A stretch of DNA of 64,000 nucleotides from Streptomyces marokkonensis (GCF_008312835.1 NZ_VSKS01000005.1:124001-188000), one strand, 5' to 3'. Shown: positions 8,842-18,106, numbered from the stretch's first letter. Translations and numbers: made by a program. The notes: a model not told the origin generated them from the sequence alone.

Positions 8842-9708
8842 TCAGCCCTCCGCGGGCGGCCCCACCGGGAAGGCCACGTCACACACCGGGTCCTGAGGAC
8901 CCGCGGCCGACCAGTCCGCGAAGTACACCTCCCGGCAGGGGCCCGTGGGCGTCAGCCCCTCGGCCTCCATCCACTCCTCCACCGCCTCGAAGGCGGCCAG
9001 GATCTGCGGATGCGCCACCTGCGCCTTGGCGATCCGGGTGCAGGCCAGCCGCAGCGCGGGCTCCACCCGGACCGTCGTGCCCCGGGCCCGGCCCCGGCCC
9101 CCGGCCCAGGCGCGCGCCGCCGCCTCGTCGGCGACCGGGACGCACGCCTCCGCGGGGCCGTCGCTCTCCGTCGACACCTCGGCGTGGTACGCCACGAACG
9201 GCGTCCCGGCCACACCACCGCACTCCCGGGCCGCCTCCTCCAGCCGGCCCAGCGACGCCCCGATCCACGCCGGCAACTCGTCCGCCAGCACGTGCCGCGA
9301 CTCGGTGATCAGTACCTGCGCCGGCACGTCCACCGTCTCGACCACGAACTTCCCGTACATCTCGGAGCTCCTCCCCGACAACCGTCCACGGAGGTAGTCG
9401 GCGAGCGCCCGCTGCCCGGCGTGCCGCGCCTCGACGTCCGCCCAGTACGCGGCGAGCCGTTCGGCCCCCGCCGCACCGCCGTCCGCGTCGACGACCTCGG
9501 CGATCCGGGCCAGCGGCATGTCCAGCTGCCGCAACAGCGCCACCAGCCGCGCCCGTTCGACCTGACCGGCCCGGTAGAACCGGTAACCGGTGGCCCCGTC
9601 GACCCGCGCCGGGGCCAGCAGCCCCAGCCGGTCGTACAACCGCAGCGCCTTGGCCGACAGCCGCGCCCGCGCCGCGAACGCTCCGATGGAGAGCAGTTCC
9701 TCGTCCAC
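8842..9708 (-). CDS. MerR-family regulator with GyrI-like effector domain
   Basis: 288 aa from the GTG at 9708 (GGAGG 8 nt upstream). The N-terminal MerR winged helix is clear (LSIGAFAARARLSAKALRLY, ATGYRFYRAGQVERA), followed by a coiled-coil dimerisation helix to residue ~125. The C-terminal ~150 residues resemble the GyrI/effector-binding fold of BmrR- or TipA-like proteins (VPAQVLITESRHV, FVAYHAE). Such proteins activate drug-response promoters on binding a small hydrophobic ligand. The ligand and target are unknown. Convergent with the DUF397 gene. Confidence 0.8.
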   Translation of the reverse strand: MDEELLSIGAFAARARLSAKALRLYDRLGLLAPARVDGATGYRFYRAGQVERARLVALLRQLDMPLARIAEVVDADGGAAGAERLAAYWADVEARHAGQRALADYLRGRLSGRSSEMYGKFVVETVDVPAQVLITESRHVLADELPAWIGASLGRLEEAARECGGVAGTPFVAYHAEVSTESDGPAEACVPVADEAAARAWAGGRGRARGTTVRVEPALRLACTRIAKAQVAHPQILAAFEAVEEWMEAEGLTPTGPCREVYFADWSAAGPQDPVCDVAFPVGPPAEG

Positions 9709-9789
9709 GCCGACATCCTCCGCCACCGGGCGGCCCTTCCGCCCGGCGGGAGAGACGCTCACCCCTGCCCCAGGGGCAAGGTCAAACGG

Positions 9790-10299
9790 TCAGCCGATCG
9801 CCTTCTCGACCGCCGCGACGACCTCCGCCGACTCCGGCTCCGTCTGCGGCGAGAAACGGGCGACGACCTCGCCGTCCCGCCCGATCAGGAACTTCTCGAA
9901 GTTCCAGCGGATGTCCCCGCTGTGCCCCTCGCCGTCGGCGAAACCGGTCAGCCGCTCGTACAGCGCGTGCCGCCCGTCCCCGTTGACCTCGACCTTCTCG
10001 GTCATCGGGAAGGTCACACAGTACGTCGCCGAACAGAACTCGGCGATCTCCTCCGCGCTGCCCGGCTCCTGCCCGAGGAACTGGTTGCAGGGCACGCCGA
10101 GCACCGTGAAGCCCCGCTCCGCGTACCGCTCGTGCAGCCGCTCTAGGCCGGCGTACTGCGGGGTCAGCCCGCACTTGGAGGCCACGTTCACGACGAGCAC
10201 GGCCCGGCCCGCGTACCGGGCGAGGTCCGCCGAACCGCCGTTCAGGGCGCCGATCTCGACGTCGAGGGGTGAAGTGCCGTTGTTCTCTGCAGTCGTCAT
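9790..10299 (-). CDS. Glutathione peroxidase family protein (thiol peroxidase)
   Basis: 169 aa. Motifs NVASKCGLTPQY (catalytic Cys), VLGVPCNQF (Gln and second Cys) and WNFEKFLIG (catalytic Trp) place it in the GPx family in the Cys (non-seleno) form. Actinobacteria lack glutathione, so reduction probably uses thioredoxin or mycothiol (inference). The ATG overlaps the stop of the upstream regulator gene (ATGA at 10296-10299), which implies translational coupling. Confidence 0.9.
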   Translation of the reverse strand: MTTAENNGTSPLDVEIGALNGGSADLARYAGRAVLVVNVASKCGLTPQYAGLERLHERYAERGFTVLGVPCNQFLGQEPGSAEEIAEFCSATYCVTFPMTEKVEVNGDGRHALYERLTGFADGEGHSGDIRWNFEKFLIGRDGEVVARFSPQTEPESAEVVAAVEKAIG

Positions 10300-11312
10300 G
10301 AGCCGACCCTAGCCCCGCGAGGTGACCCGTCCCCGACCGGCCCGACCCGGCCGGCCTCGGCGAGGACCTCACCCGCCGCCGTCCGTACGTACAGCACCGA
10401 CCGGCCCGCCCTGCCGCACCGCTCCACCAGTCCCGCGTCCAGCAGCACCCGCAGGTGCCGGCCGACCGAGCCCAGGCCCTGCCCGGTCACGGCGACGAGA
10501 TGGCTGGTGCTCATCGGGGAGCCGAGCAGCATCAGCACCCGGGCCCGCGCGGTGCCGAGCAGCGCTCCCAGGCCCGCCGGCACGGGCTCCCGGCCGGCCT
10601 CGCCGGCCAGCGCGCCCGCGCACGGGTACACGAGCGCGTAGCGCCGCGTCCCCTCCCACGACACCCAGCCCACCCGCTGCGGGGTCACCGGCACGAACAG
10701 CAGCTCGGCCCCGGAGATCTCGCGCGGCGGCAGCTCGTGCGCGTTGACCTGGAGCCGGCTGTCGCCGAGCCAGCGCGTCCCCGGCCGCAGCGCGTCCAGC
10801 ACCGCCGCCCAGCCGCCCCGCCCCACCCGCGCCGTCCGGGCCACCACATCGGCCTGAAGGATCCGCCGGCGCCGCGACCAGTAGGGGCGCACGGCGTCCT
10901 CCCAGACGTGCGTGAGGAGGTCCGCTGCGCGTTCGCCCAGGTCGTCGCGGTCCAGCGGGGCGGGCAGCGGGCCGCCCAGGGAGACCCGCAGATGCGCGCG
11001 GGCGGTGGCGGGCGGGACCCCGCGCACCCGCTCGACCTCCTCCTCGAAGGTCTCGTCACCCCGCGGGGTGACGGTCAGGAAGTCCGCGATCCACACCGTT
11101 CCGAGCGCGGACGGTACGAGCAGGGCGGTCACCGGATCGGCCGTCAGCCGCGCCCGGTAGGCCGGCAGATGGGCGTCGAGCCACGCCCGCTCACCGGGGT
11201 GCGCGGCCCGCGCCGCGTGCAGCAGCCGCAGACTCGCGAAGGTCTCGGCGAGCGGCGAGAGCACGAACCGGCTCCCGGCGAGCGTGTCCGCACTGATCCG
11301 CCACCAGCCCAC
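10296..11312 (-). CDS. ArsR-like winged-helix regulator (DUF5937-type N-terminus)
   Basis: 338 aa. The C-terminal ~75 residues form an ArsR-type winged helix (RARVLMLLGSPMSTSHL ... GLGSVGRHLRVLLDAGLVER). The N-terminal ~230 residues resemble the domain found fused to ArsR HTHs in many Streptomyces proteins (FVLSPLAETFASLRLL). No metal-binding CxC is visible. It is coupled to the peroxidase gene by a 4-nt overlap and divergent from an MFS gene whose start is about 80 nt away. It probably controls that exporter, itself, or both (inference from layout). Confidence 0.75.
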   Translation of the reverse strand: MGWWRISADTLAGSRFVLSPLAETFASLRLLHAARAAHPGERAWLDAHLPAYRARLTADPVTALLVPSALGTVWIADFLTVTPRGDETFEEEVERVRGVPPATARAHLRVSLGGPLPAPLDRDDLGERAADLLTHVWEDAVRPYWSRRRRILQADVVARTARVGRGGWAAVLDALRPGTRWLGDSRLQVNAHELPPREISGAELLFVPVTPQRVGWVSWEGTRRYALVYPCAGALAGEAGREPVPAGLGALLGTARARVLMLLGSPMSTSHLVAVTGQGLGSVGRHLRVLLDAGLVERCGRAGRSVLYVRTAAGEVLAEAGRVGPVGDGSPRGARVGS

Positions 11313-11392
11313 GACCGCCCGCCTCCCGGAGGTTGTTTCGCCCGTGCGCGAAACATTAACGACCGCCCCGCCGCCCTCCCCAGACTCCGCGC

Positions 11393-12568
11393 ATGCGCAG
11401 CTACAGGGACCTCTTCCGCACCCCCGAGTTCACTCCGCTCTTCCTCGCCGCCTCCGCCCAGACCCTGGCCCGGACGACGAGCGGCCTTGCCCTGGCCACC
11501 CTCGTCCACCGGGAGACCGCCTCACCCCTGCTCACCGCGCTGAGCATGTTCGGCCCGTCCCTCGCGCACGTCCTCGGCGCGACCCTGTTCCTGTCGGCCG
11601 CCGACCGTCTGCCGCCCCGGGCGACCACGGCCGGCACGGCCCTGTCCTTCGCGGCGCTCACGGCGCTCCTCGCCCTCCCCGGCCTGCCCGTCGCGGCCGT
11701 CTTCGCGGTCCTGCCGCTCCAGGGGCTGGTCGCGTCGGTGGGCGGGGGAGTCGGCTGGGGCCTGCTGAACGAGATCCTCCCCAAGGGGGGCTACCTCCTG
11801 GGCCGCTCGGCCTTCAACATGATGAACGGCCTCCTGCAGATCACCGGTTTCGCGGCCGGCGGCGTCCTGGTGGCGGTCCTCTCCCCGCGCCTGGCGCTGC
11901 TGCTCGCGGCGGCCCTGTACGCCACGGCGGCGCTCGTCGCCCGTCTCGGCCTGACCCGCCGCCCGCCGCGCGCCACGGGTCGCCCCTCGGTACGGGCCAC
12001 CTGGCGGGCCAACGCCCGGCTCTGGTCGTCCCCGCCCCGCCGCCGCGTCCACCTGGGCCTGTGGATCCCCAACGGACTGATCGTCGGCTGCGAATCCCTG
12101 TACGTCTCCTACGCCCCCGAGTCCGCCGGAACCCTCTTCGCCTGCGCGGCAGCGGGGATGCTCGCCGGTGACATCACGGTCGGCCGCCTGGTGCCGCCGG
12201 ACCGCCGCCGACGGCTGGCCACCCCGCTGCTGCTGCTCCTCGCCACGCCCTACCTGCCCTTCGTCCTCGGCCCGCCCGTGCCCGTGGCCGCGGCTCTGGT
12301 CGCCGTGGCCTCCGTGGGCTTCGGGGCGAGCCTGGTGCAGCAGGAGCGGCTGATGGCCCTCACCCCGCCGGAACTCTCCGGCCACGCCCTCGGCCTGCAC
12401 TCCTCCGGCATGCTCACGATGCAGGGCGTGAGCGCGGCCCTGGCCGGCGGCCTCGCCCAGCTCACCTCGCCCCCGGCCGCGATGACCGCACTGGCGGTGG
12501 CGTCGGCCGTGGTGACCCTGCTCCTGTCGGCGACCGGCTCGAAGCACCGGACCGCCGTCCGGGCCTGA
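11393..12568 (+). CDS. MFS transporter
   Basis: 391 aa with about 12 hydrophobic segments. MRSYRDLFRTPEFTPLFLAA is the standard opening of a small actinobacterial MFS subgroup usually annotated as efflux proteins. It is divergent from the ArsR-like regulator, which suggests local control. Substrate unknown. Confidence 0.8.
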   Translation: MRSYRDLFRTPEFTPLFLAASAQTLARTTSGLALATLVHRETASPLLTALSMFGPSLAHVLGATLFLSAADRLPPRATTAGTALSFAALTALLALPGLPVAAVFAVLPLQGLVASVGGGVGWGLLNEILPKGGYLLGRSAFNMMNGLLQITGFAAGGVLVAVLSPRLALLLAAALYATAALVARLGLTRRPPRATGRPSVRATWRANARLWSSPPRRRVHLGLWIPNGLIVGCESLYVSYAPESAGTLFACAAAGMLAGDITVGRLVPPDRRRRLATPLLLLLATPYLPFVLGPPVPVAAALVAVASVGFGASLVQQERLMALTPPELSGHALGLHSSGMLTMQGVSAALAGGLAQLTSPPAAMTALAVASAVVTLLLSATGSKHRTAVRA

Positions 12569-12602
12569 CCGCCCACCGGCCTCCCCGAGCTCCGTTGCCG
12601 CC

Positions 12603-13295
12603 CTACCGGTCCTCCTCCGGGACCTCCCCCTCCACCAGCCGCTCCGCGATGTCGTCCGCCCATGCCTGGGCCCAGCGGCGCAGGTCGTCGATCGCCGGGC
12701 CGTCGAGGCCGTGGGCGCGGAACTCGCCGTCGTCGAGCCATTCGGTGCCGGTCAGCCGGGACTGGAGCTCGGCGAGGTCGAAGGTGTCGGGGGCGTGGCG
12801 GCGCCCGAGTTCCTCCAGCTCCGGGTGGCTCCACCGGTCCGAGACCGCGTGGACGTCGACGAGGTCACGGGGCAGGCCCCGGTCCGCCAGCGCCCGTACC
12901 GCCGTACCGGTCAGGTCCTCCAGGGAGAGCGCGGGACCGGCCCGCGTCTCCACCGCCGGCCGCCACAGCACCTCCTTGCGCAGATCGACCCGGCACTCCG
13001 CACCGGAGGCGGGCTCACCGACGGCCAGCCGCGCGGCCAGCGGATCGGCCTCCCGGCTCCCGACCGTCCATCCGCGCCCCTCAAGACCGGCCCGGACCGC
13101 GTCGGCGATCTCCGCCATGGCCGCGGGATGCTCCGTCGCCAGGTCCACCCCCCGGCTGATCCGGGCGTCCACCAGCCCGTGCGCCCGTACGGCGTCACCA
13201 CCGGCCAGGACAAGGGCGTACGGCGCCCCCACGGCGAGCAGATCGCCCGCCAGCCGCTCGTGCACGTCGTCCACACCGGCCGGGGATGAGGTCAT
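12603..13295 (-). CDS. Nucleotidyltransferase of AbiEii/AbiGii-like fold
   Basis: 230 aa starting MTSSPAGVDDVHERLAGDLL. The segment ALVLAGGDAVRAHGLVDARISRGVDLATEH matches the degenerate nucleotidyltransferase core of AbiEii-type proteins (GG...hG, R.S.DvDl), with SRGVDLAT holding the acidic pocket, although the second Asp of the usual D-x-D is replaced by Ala. AbiEii members act as toxins of type IV toxin-antitoxin systems, but no AbiEi-like antitoxin gene is adjacent and stand-alone members are common in Streptomyces genomes. It is convergent with the MFS gene and divergent from kdpD. Confidence 0.65.
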   Translation of the reverse strand: MTSSPAGVDDVHERLAGDLLAVGAPYALVLAGGDAVRAHGLVDARISRGVDLATEHPAAMAEIADAVRAGLEGRGWTVGSREADPLAARLAVGEPASGAECRVDLRKEVLWRPAVETRAGPALSLEDLTGTAVRALADRGLPRDLVDVHAVSDRWSHPELEELGRRHAPDTFDLAELQSRLTGTEWLDDGEFRAHGLDGPAIDDLRRWAQAWADDIAERLVEGEVPEEDR

Positions 13296-13474
13296 GCCCC
13301 GATTATCGCGGGTAGCGTCCGGCCATGACCGGCAGCCGGCGTGCGGACCGGATCGGGGCCGCGCCGGCCGCAGCCGTCGTCCGGCGCGAGCACGCCCGGC
13401 GGGAGCCCGCGGCGGCCGTACGACACTGACCCCGGCCGTACGATCCGCACCGGCACGAAAGCAGAGAAGAGACC

Positions 13475-16045
13475 ATGGCACGCGGCAGACTCCGGATCCA
13501 CCTCGGCGCGGCGCCGGGCGTCGGCAAGACCTACGCCATGCTGTCCGAGGCGCACCGCCGGGTGGAGCGCGGCACCGACTGCGTGGTCGGCCTCGTGGAG
13601 CACCACGACCGGCCCCGCACCCGGACGCTGCTGCACGGCCTGGAGGAGGTCCCGCGCAGACGGCTGGAGTACCGGGGGACCTCGTTCACGGAAATGGACC
13701 TGGACGCGGTGCTGGCCCGCCGCCCCGAGGTGGTCCTCGTCGACGAGCTCGCCCACACCAACGTCCCGGGCTCGCGCAACACCAAGCGCTGGCAGGACGT
13801 GGAAGAACTGCTCGCGGCCGGGATCGACGTGATCTCCACGGTCGACATCCAGCACCTGGAGTCGCTCGGCGACGTCGTCGAGTCCATCACGGGCGTGCGC
13901 CAGCAGGAGACCGTGCCGGACGAGGTGGTGCGCCGGGCCGACCAGGTCGAGCTGGTCGACATGACCCCCGAGGCCCTGCGCCGCCGGATGGCGCACGGCA
14001 ACGTCTACCGGCCCGACAAGGTCGACGCGGCCCTGTCCAACTACTTCCGCCCCGGCAACCTCACCGCCCTGCGCGAGCTGGCCCTGCTCTGGGTGGCGGA
14101 CCGGGTCGACGAGTACCTGCAGCAGTACCGCAGCGAGCACGGGGTCCGCGCCATCTGGGGCTCGCGGGAGCGGATCGTGGTCGGCCTGACCGGGGGCCCC
14201 GAGGGCCGGACGCTGATACGGCGGGCGGTCCGCCTCGCGGAGAAGGGCGCCGGAGGTGAGGTACTGGCGCTCTACGTGGCCCGCAGCGACGGACTGACCT
14301 CGGCCTCGCCCGAGGAACTGGCCGTCCAGCGCACCCTCGTCGAGGACCTGGGCGGCAGCTTCCACCACGTCGTCGGCGACGACATCCCGACCGCGCTGCT
14401 GGAGTTCGCCCGCGGGGCGAACGCCACCCAGATAGTGCTCGGCGCGTCCCGGGGCAAGGGCTGGCAGTACGTGCTCGGACCCGGCGTGGGCGCCACCGTC
14501 GCCCGCGACTCCGGGCCCGACCTGGACGTCCACCTCATCACGCACGACGAGGTGGGCAAGGGCCGCGGCCTCCCCGCGGCCCGGGGCGCACGCCTCGGAC
14601 GGTCCCGGATCCTGGCCGGGTGGCTGGCCGGCGTGCTCGGCCCCCTCCTGCTGGCCCTGCTGCTGAAGACCGCCCTGCCCGACGTGGGCCTGGCCAACAA
14701 CTTGCTGCTGTTCCTGGCGCTCACGGTCGCGGCGGCGCTGCTCGGCGGGCTGCCGCCCGCCCTCGCCTCCGCCGTGGTGGGGTCGCTGCTGCTCAACTGG
14801 TTCTTCACGCCGCCGGTCCGGACCTTCACCATCGCCGCCCCCCAGAACATCGTCGCCCTCGTGGTCTTCGTGGGGGTCGCCGTGTCCGTGGCCTCGGTGG
14901 TGGGCCTCGCGGCACGCCGTACCGACCAGGCGGCCCGGCTGCGCGCCGAGGCGGAGACCCTGTCCTTCCTCGCCGGCACCGTGCTGCGGGGCGAGACCAG
15001 TGTGGAGGCACTGCTGGACCGCGTGCGGGAGACCTTCGCGGTCGACTCCGTGGCCCTGCTGGAACGGCAGGACGACAAGGCGCCGTGGACCTGCGCCGGC
15101 AGCGTCGGCGCCGCCTCCGCCGTGCCGCGGCCGGAGGACGCCGACGTGGTCGTGCCCGTGGGCGACGACCTGGTGCTCGCGATCTCCGGGCGGGTCCTGC
15201 CCGCCTCCGACCGTCGCGTCCTGGCCGCGTTCGCCGCGCAGGCCGCCGTCGTCCTGGACCGCCGGCGGCTCAAGTCCCAGGCCGACCGGGCCAGGGAACT
15301 GGCCGAGGGCAACCGCATCCGTACCGCCCTGCTCGCCGCGGTCAGTCACGACCTGCGCACTCCGCTCGCCGGGATCAAGGCGTCGGTGTCGTCGCTGCGG
15401 TCGGACGACGTCGAGTGGTCGCAGGAGGACCGGGCCGCACTCCTGGAGGCGATCGAGGAGGGCGCCGACCGTCTCGACCACCTGGTCGGCAACCTGCTCG
15501 ACATGTCCCGACTGCAGACCGGAACCGTCGCGCCGCTCATCCGCGAGGTCGACCTGGACGAGGTGGTTCCGCTGGCCCTGGGAGGGATTCCGGAACCGGG
15601 AACGGCCGTCGTCCTGGACATCCCCGAGAGCCTGCCCATGGTGGCGACGGACAAGGGGCTGCTGGAGCGGGTGGTCGCCAACGTCGTGGAGAACGCCGTC
15701 AAGTACAGCCCCCGGGGCGAGCCGGTCCTGGTCGCGGCCAGCACGCTCGCCGACCGGGTGGAACTGCGCGTGGTGGACCGGGGACCGGGCGTACCCGACG
15801 AGGTCAAGGAGCGCATCTTCTCCCCCTTCCAGCGCCACGGGGACGCCCCGCAGGGCGACGGGGTGGGCCTCGGCCTGGCGGTCGCCCGCGGTTTCGCCGA
15901 GGCCACGGGAAGCACGCTGCAGGCCGAGGACACCCCCGGCGGCGGCCTCACCATGGTCCTCAGCCTTCCGGCCGCCGAGGACCGCCCACCGGATCCCGCG
16001 ACGCGCTCCAGTACCCGCGCCGGAGCGGCACCGCCGCCGGAATGA
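13475..16045 (+). CDS. kdpD: Sensor histidine kinase KdpD
   Basis: 856 aa. Domain order: KdpD N-terminal ATP-binding domain with Walker A GAAPGVGKT (residues 11-19) and VVLVDELAHTNVPGS; a universal-stress-protein-like domain (~215-350); four TM helices (~390-490); a GAF-like region; HisKA with the phospho-acceptor His625 in VSHDLRTPL; and an HATPase domain (ENAVKYSP, VDRGPGVPDE, GLGLAVARGF). It normally senses low K+ or high osmolarity and phosphorylates KdpE to turn on the KdpFABC pump. Neither kdpE nor kdpFABC is in the flanking DNA, so it must act with a distant partner or serve another role. Confidence 0.93.
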   Translation: MARGRLRIHLGAAPGVGKTYAMLSEAHRRVERGTDCVVGLVEHHDRPRTRTLLHGLEEVPRRRLEYRGTSFTEMDLDAVLARRPEVVLVDELAHTNVPGSRNTKRWQDVEELLAAGIDVISTVDIQHLESLGDVVESITGVRQQETVPDEVVRRADQVELVDMTPEALRRRMAHGNVYRPDKVDAALSNYFRPGNLTALRELALLWVADRVDEYLQQYRSEHGVRAIWGSRERIVVGLTGGPEGRTLIRRAVRLAEKGAGGEVLALYVARSDGLTSASPEELAVQRTLVEDLGGSFHHVVGDDIPTALLEFARGANATQIVLGASRGKGWQYVLGPGVGATVARDSGPDLDVHLITHDEVGKGRGLPAARGARLGRSRILAGWLAGVLGPLLLALLLKTALPDVGLANNLLLFLALTVAAALLGGLPPALASAVVGSLLLNWFFTPPVRTFTIAAPQNIVALVVFVGVAVSVASVVGLAARRTDQAARLRAEAETLSFLAGTVLRGETSVEALLDRVRETFAVDSVALLERQDDKAPWTCAGSVGAASAVPRPEDADVVVPVGDDLVLAISGRVLPASDRRVLAAFAAQAAVVLDRRRLKSQADRARELAEGNRIRTALLAAVSHDLRTPLAGIKASVSSLRSDDVEWSQEDRAALLEAIEEGADRLDHLVGNLLDMSRLQTGTVAPLIREVDLDEVVPLALGGIPEPGTAVVLDIPESLPMVATDKGLLERVVANVVENAVKYSPRGEPVLVAASTLADRVELRVVDRGPGVPDEVKERIFSPFQRHGDAPQGDGVGLGLAVARGFAEATGSTLQAEDTPGGGLTMVLSLPAAEDRPPDPATRSSTRAGAAPPPE

Positions 16046-16542
16046 CCCGTCTCCGGCCTCCCGCTCACGGGTGAAGAACCGTTCACTCGCACGGGCTAAA
16101 ACCTGTAGTGGTCGCTGTAGACATGTGTCCGCGAAGGAGTTAGTCTCTCTTCTGTCGACAGGAACATCCGTGAAGGCGGGCAGACACGAACTGCCCGCAT
16201 GCAGGACCGAGGTAGGGCACGGCGGTGGAGTGACGGGGCCGGAGCAGGTTTCGTGGTCCCCTCGCTGACCGCCGGGCCCGGTGGCCTCATCAGGGCCGCC
16301 GGCAGGACGCAGTACCCGCAGTATCAAGAGGTGCCACGCACGGAAGAAAGAGAGAAGGAGGCGAACGCCATCAGGATCGCCCGGGCGAGAACGGTCCGCC
16401 CGGGTACCGCAGGCCCCGGAACGGAAGGTGGTCACACGGTCACGCATCCGCGATCCCCGCACTCTCCGCCCCTCGCCGGGGCAGGTGCGGATACGTAGGG
16501 CCGGCAGTGCAGTAAGCCGGCAGATGGTGTTACAAATCCCTC
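16046..16542. other. Intergenic region downstream of kdpD, no convincing gene
   Basis: About 500 nt with no reading frame of normal Streptomyces character. It contains a short hairpin at 16176-16198 (GCGGGCAG / CTGCCCGC arms, 7-nt loop) that could end the kdpD transcript. The sequence is locally less GC-rich at 16080-16160, so it may hold the promoter for the small MerR-like gene. Confidence 0.5.
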
Positions 16543-16574
16543 GGGGCCTTGGTGCCGTACGGCACCAAGGCCCC
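16543..16574. promoter_or_regulatory. Perfect 32-bp palindrome before the MerR-like gene
   Basis: GGGGCCTTGGTGCC-GTAC-GGCACCAAGGCCCC: 14-bp arms around a self-complementary GTAC, ending 48 nt before the ATG at 16623. As RNA it makes an extremely stable hairpin (terminator or attenuator); as DNA it is a long operator-like palindrome. No U-tract follows. Confidence 0.7.
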
Positions 16575-16622
16575 TCGACGCATTCCCCGCGCACGACCAC
16601 GCAGTTTCCACCAGAGGTGCAG

Positions 16623-16931
16623 ATGACCGCAGACACACCGCTCGACCGGATCGACGACGACGACTACCCCGCCTACACCATGGGGCGAGCAGCGGAGATG
16701 CTCGGCACGACGCCCGCCTTCCTGCGCGCGCTCGGTGAGGCCCGGCTGATCACGCCGCTGCGGTCCGAGGGCGGTCACCGCCGCTACTCCCGCTACCAGC
16801 TGCGTATCGCCGCCCGCGCCCGTGAGATGGTCGACCAGGGGACCTCCATCGAGGCGGCGTGCCGCATCATCATCCTGGAGGACCAGCTCGAAGAGGCCCG
16901 GCGCATCAACGAGGAACTGCGGGCGCGGTGA
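16623..16931 (+). CDS. Small MerR-type helix-turn-helix protein
   Basis: 102 aa. PAYTMGRAAEMLGTTPAFLRALGEARLITPLRSEGGHRRYSRYQL is a full MerR winged-helix head; a helical tail (EAACRIIILEDQLEEARRINEELR) could dimerise but there is no ligand domain. It resembles BldC-like and other minimal MerR proteins of actinobacteria. GAGGTG sits upstream of the ATG. It stands alone behind a 32-bp palindrome that could be its own binding site (inference). Nearby cold-shock and CBS genes suggest a stress context. Confidence 0.8.
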   Translation: MTADTPLDRIDDDDYPAYTMGRAAEMLGTTPAFLRALGEARLITPLRSEGGHRRYSRYQLRIAARAREMVDQGTSIEAACRIIILEDQLEEARRINEELRAR

Positions 16932-17136
16932 TGGCGGGCCAGGCCCCGAGGCGGACGCCCGCCCCGGGCCCTGACGGCGGGCGGTAGCCCCCGGATCCGC
17001 GGCCGGCGGCCGATCGGGCCGGGCGTCGCAGTCCGGCCTGGGGCGGTGGTGCGGCCCCCGGCCCGTTCACCCGCGAACCCCCCGGCATGCCACCACCCAA
17101 GTCGGCCGGGAGGGCCGGTGCATAGAATCCGTTCCC

Positions 17137-17496
17137 ATGGTGAAGCCTGACGAGCTGATCGTTAACATCGCCGCCCTCGTGGAGTCCGGGCAGAGCAGCC
17201 AGATGTCCCTGACCGTGGTCACCGGTGGTGCCGTCATCACCGGTCGCCTCGCTCCCGAAGCCGTGTGGCGCCGGAGGGTGGCGGAGGTGCTGACGGATTC
17301 CGCCCAGCTGAGCGGATTCTCCGCCGTCTTCGACTCTCCCCCGAGGAAGGACGGCCCGCCCACGCACCTGCACTTCCACGTGGCCCGGATCCTGCAGGGC
17401 ACGGTGGGAATCCCGGAGACGGGAGGGATGTACCGCGTCGCGATCGAGGACGTCAGCGCCTGGACCGTGGGCGACTTCAGCTACTCCGACCACTGA
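17137..17496 (+). CDS. GvpU-like gas-vesicle accessory protein homologue
   Basis: 119 aa. The pattern LIVNIAALVESGQSSQMSLT - VVTGGAVITGRLAPEAVW - HLHFHVARILQG - GMYRVAIEDVSAWTVGDFS follows the small GvpU-type fold (beta-rich core with VxGxxITGxL, an L..A/L...G stretch, and a closing W/YR..L..V.....G). This is a recollection of the family pattern, not an alignment. No other gvp gene (no gvpA, gvpF or gvpN) is visible, so it is an orphan and may have a role unrelated to gas vesicles. Confidence 0.5.
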   Translation: MVKPDELIVNIAALVESGQSSQMSLTVVTGGAVITGRLAPEAVWRRRVAEVLTDSAQLSGFSAVFDSPPRKDGPPTHLHFHVARILQGTVGIPETGGMYRVAIEDVSAWTVGDFSYSDH

Positions 17497-17536
17497 ATCC
17501 GCGGCACACGAGGGGGGCCGGTGGCGGCGGGGCGGT

Positions 17537-17953
17537 TCAGCGGGAGAGGGCGATGACGCCCAGAGCGTTGCCGTCCTCGTCGACCACGGGCAGGACCCCG
17601 AGCCGCCGGTGCCGCATGACGTGCTCGGCTTCGGCCACCGTGGTCAGCGGGGAGGCGAAGCCGCCGGCGTCGACGCCGGCGACATCGCGCAGGCGGACCC
17701 GGTCCGTGTATCCGAGACCGGTCCGCACGGCGGTGAGCCGGGCCCGGGTGACCAGGTCGGTGCACTGGCCGTCCTCGTCACACACGATGAGGTGACCTGT
17801 GCCGGCAGCGGCCATGACGGACAGCGCCACCTCGACGGTCATGTCGTTCCAGACCTGGGGCCCGGCCGCGTACATGACGTCGGCCACGGTCCCGTGCACA
17901 GCGGCGGGGTGCGTTGAACGGGTCGAACGGGAATGCGTCTGGACCGGCGTCAA
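17537..17953 (-). CDS. CBS-domain protein
   Basis: 138 aa from a TTG at 17953, chosen for a perfect GGAGG 6 nt upstream; the frame remains open beyond but has no credible site. Two CBS motifs are seen: VWNDMTVEVALSVMAAAGTG/HLIVCDEDGQ and LTTVAEAEHVMRHRRLGVLP/VVDEDGNALGVIALS. Stand-alone CBS pairs bind adenosyl nucleotides and sense energy state. In actinobacteria they are often found in dormancy/stress regulons next to cold-shock genes, as here. Confidence 0.8.
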   Translation of the reverse strand: MTPVQTHSRSTRSTHPAAVHGTVADVMYAAGPQVWNDMTVEVALSVMAAAGTGHLIVCDEDGQCTDLVTRARLTAVRTGLGYTDRVRLRDVAGVDAGGFASPLTTVAEAEHVMRHRRLGVLPVVDEDGNALGVIALSR

Positions 17954-18106
17954 GAGGTACCTCCTGCAGTGATGGGTCGGCTTTCTGATCGGGACGGTCC
18001 CGGAAATCGGCGGTCGACAGTCGAAAGCCCGCCGAATGGAACGCGGAAGAATCCCGCGATTGGCCGCGACTTCCGAAGCAGGGGACCGTGCACGGTGAAA
18101 ACGCAA

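Noticed and set aside
16096-16290. 64-aa minus-strand gene downstream of kdpD
   Set aside because: No ribosome site, no recognisable pattern, in a region that looks regulatory.
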